The notes beneath the pieces were generated by a model. The model was not told the DNA's origin, searched no databases, and saw only the letters and a program-made list of their open reading frames with translations. Shown one piece after another: positions 63,310 to 64,000 of a stretch of 64,000 bases of DNA (position 1 is its first letter; each line of letters opens with the position of its first letter). The stretch is from the NCBI RefSeq assembly GCF_001427605.1, contig NZ_LMGZ01000023.1:62001-126000 (forward strand), written 5' to 3'. A program made the position numbers and the translations under genes. This stretch comes from Devosia sp. Root635. GTDB taxonomy: Bacteria; Pseudomonadota; Alphaproteobacteria; Rhizobiales; Devosiaceae.

Positions 63310-64000
63310 GACGCATGCGACGCGCGAAGATCATCGCCACCCTCGGGCCCGCCAGCCACGAAGAAAAGATGATCGAGGAACTGGCCAAGGCCGGCGCGGA
63401 CGTGTTCCGCATCAATATGAGCCATGCCAGCCACGACCTGCTCAAGCAGACCGTCGAGCGCATCCGCAACGTCGAAAAGCGCCTCAACCATCCCCTCGGC
63501 GTGCTGGTCGACCTGCAGGGCCCCAAGCTGCGCGTCTGGAAGTTCGCCGATGGCGCCATCAATCTGGTGGCCGGTCAGAAGTTCACCCTCGACAGCAATG
63601 CCGACGTGCCGGGCACGGCCGATCGCGTTTACCTGCCCCATCCCGAAATCATCGAAAGCGTCTCGGTCGGCGACCGCCTGCTGCTCGACGACGGCAAGCT
63701 GGCCCTCAAGGCCACCCGCGTCGGCAATGGCGCCATCGAGACCGAGGTCATCTATGGCGGCAAGCTGAGCGACAAGAAGGGCGTCAGCCTGCCCGATACG
63801 CTGCTGCCCACCGGCGCGCTGACCGAAAAGGACCATGCCGACCTGCTCGCGGGCCTCGCCGCCGATGCCGACTGGATCGCCCTCTCCTTCGTCCAGCGCC
63901 CCGAGGACATCATCGATGTCCGCAAGATCGTGCAGGGCCGCGCTGGCGTCATGGCCAAGATCGAAAAGCCCCAGGCCATCGATCGGCTCGAAGAGATCAT
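63306..64000 (+). CDS. pyk: Pyruvate kinase, N-terminal part (runs off the window)
   Basis: The frame from the ATG at 63306 is open to the window end, about 231 residues. RAKIIATLGPASHEEKMIEE, ADVFRINMSHASHD, VLVDLQGPKLRVWKFADG and ADWIALSFVQRPEDI are pyruvate kinase signatures, and MAKIEKPQAIDRLEEI leads to the metal-binding region. It makes ATP and pyruvate from phosphoenolpyruvate, the last step of glycolysis. The start overlaps the DUF1036 stop (ATGA); an in-frame ATG at 63315 is also possible. Confidence 0.95.
   Translation, partial: MRRMRRAKIIATLGPASHEEKMIEELAKAGADVFRINMSHASHDLLKQTVERIRNVEKRLNHPLGVLVDLQGPKLRVWKFADGAINLVAGQKFTLDSNADVPGTADRVYLPHPEIIESVSVGDRLLLDDGKLALKATRVGNGAIETEVIYGGKLSDKKGVSLPDTLLPTGALTEKDHADLLAGLAADADWIALSFVQRPEDIIDVRKIVQGRAGVMAKIEKPQAIDRLEEI

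Overview
The window looks like a chromosomal segment of an alphaproteobacterium of the order Hyphomicrobiales, probably Devosia-like. The evidence is a uniformly GC-rich codon usage, the order tkt-gap-pgk-class I aldolase, a gapR/DUF1036/pyk block, three-gene pntAa-pntAb-pntB, an aa3-oxidase subunit IV gene, the cell-cycle proteins RcdA, TrcR and GapR, and repeats resembling those of rhizobial relatives. The genus is an inference from gene content. No rRNA, tRNA, CRISPR, prophage or complete insertion sequence was seen.

Layout. 1-4400: the start of ruvC, two tandem membrane GGDEF genes, yebC, a ymdB-type phosphoesterase, 5-formyltetrahydrofolate cyclo-ligase and a candidate 6S RNA. 4400-10500: an accessory block with an intact ParD but decayed ParE, a Na+/H+ antiporter and a four-gene siderophore ABC importer. 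This block sits between the 6S RNA and zapA, which are neighbours in E. coli. 10500-19500: zapA and DUF4164 face the glycolytic run tkt, gap, pgk and class I aldolase, which is interrupted by small accessory genes and a RelBE pair. 19500-26260: thiE-like, SEL1 protein, efp, suhB, a Phd/PemK-like pair, a MotA/OmpA-type stator pair, and a repeat zone holding a broken GIY-YIG gene.

26260-36000: an ABC exporter, rpmE, rcdA, a candidate sRNA, small proteins, quinone oxidoreductase, trcR, a Kef-type antiporter, a TauE/SafE permease and a divergent DUF465 pair. 36000-49100: purEK, hydrolases, rpsU, a DsbA-like protein, slyX, the transhydrogenase operon, PepF and a second siderophore-binding protein. 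49100-64000: a sigma-54 activator, an ABC-2 exporter, two cell-wall enzymes, dxs, an Lrp regulator facing a racemase/amidotransferase pair, gapR, DUF1036 and the start of pyk.

The strongest non-coding signal is a family of small hairpins that begin GTCA and end TCCAT. Their stems differ between copies but stay paired, and they often lie head to head. Two of them bracket the GIY-YIG relic. Other points to follow are the non-flagellar stator pair, the lysine/alanine-rich tail on PntAa, a shared AT-rich motif before two siderophore-binding genes, and the possible CU-rich sRNA near 29300.
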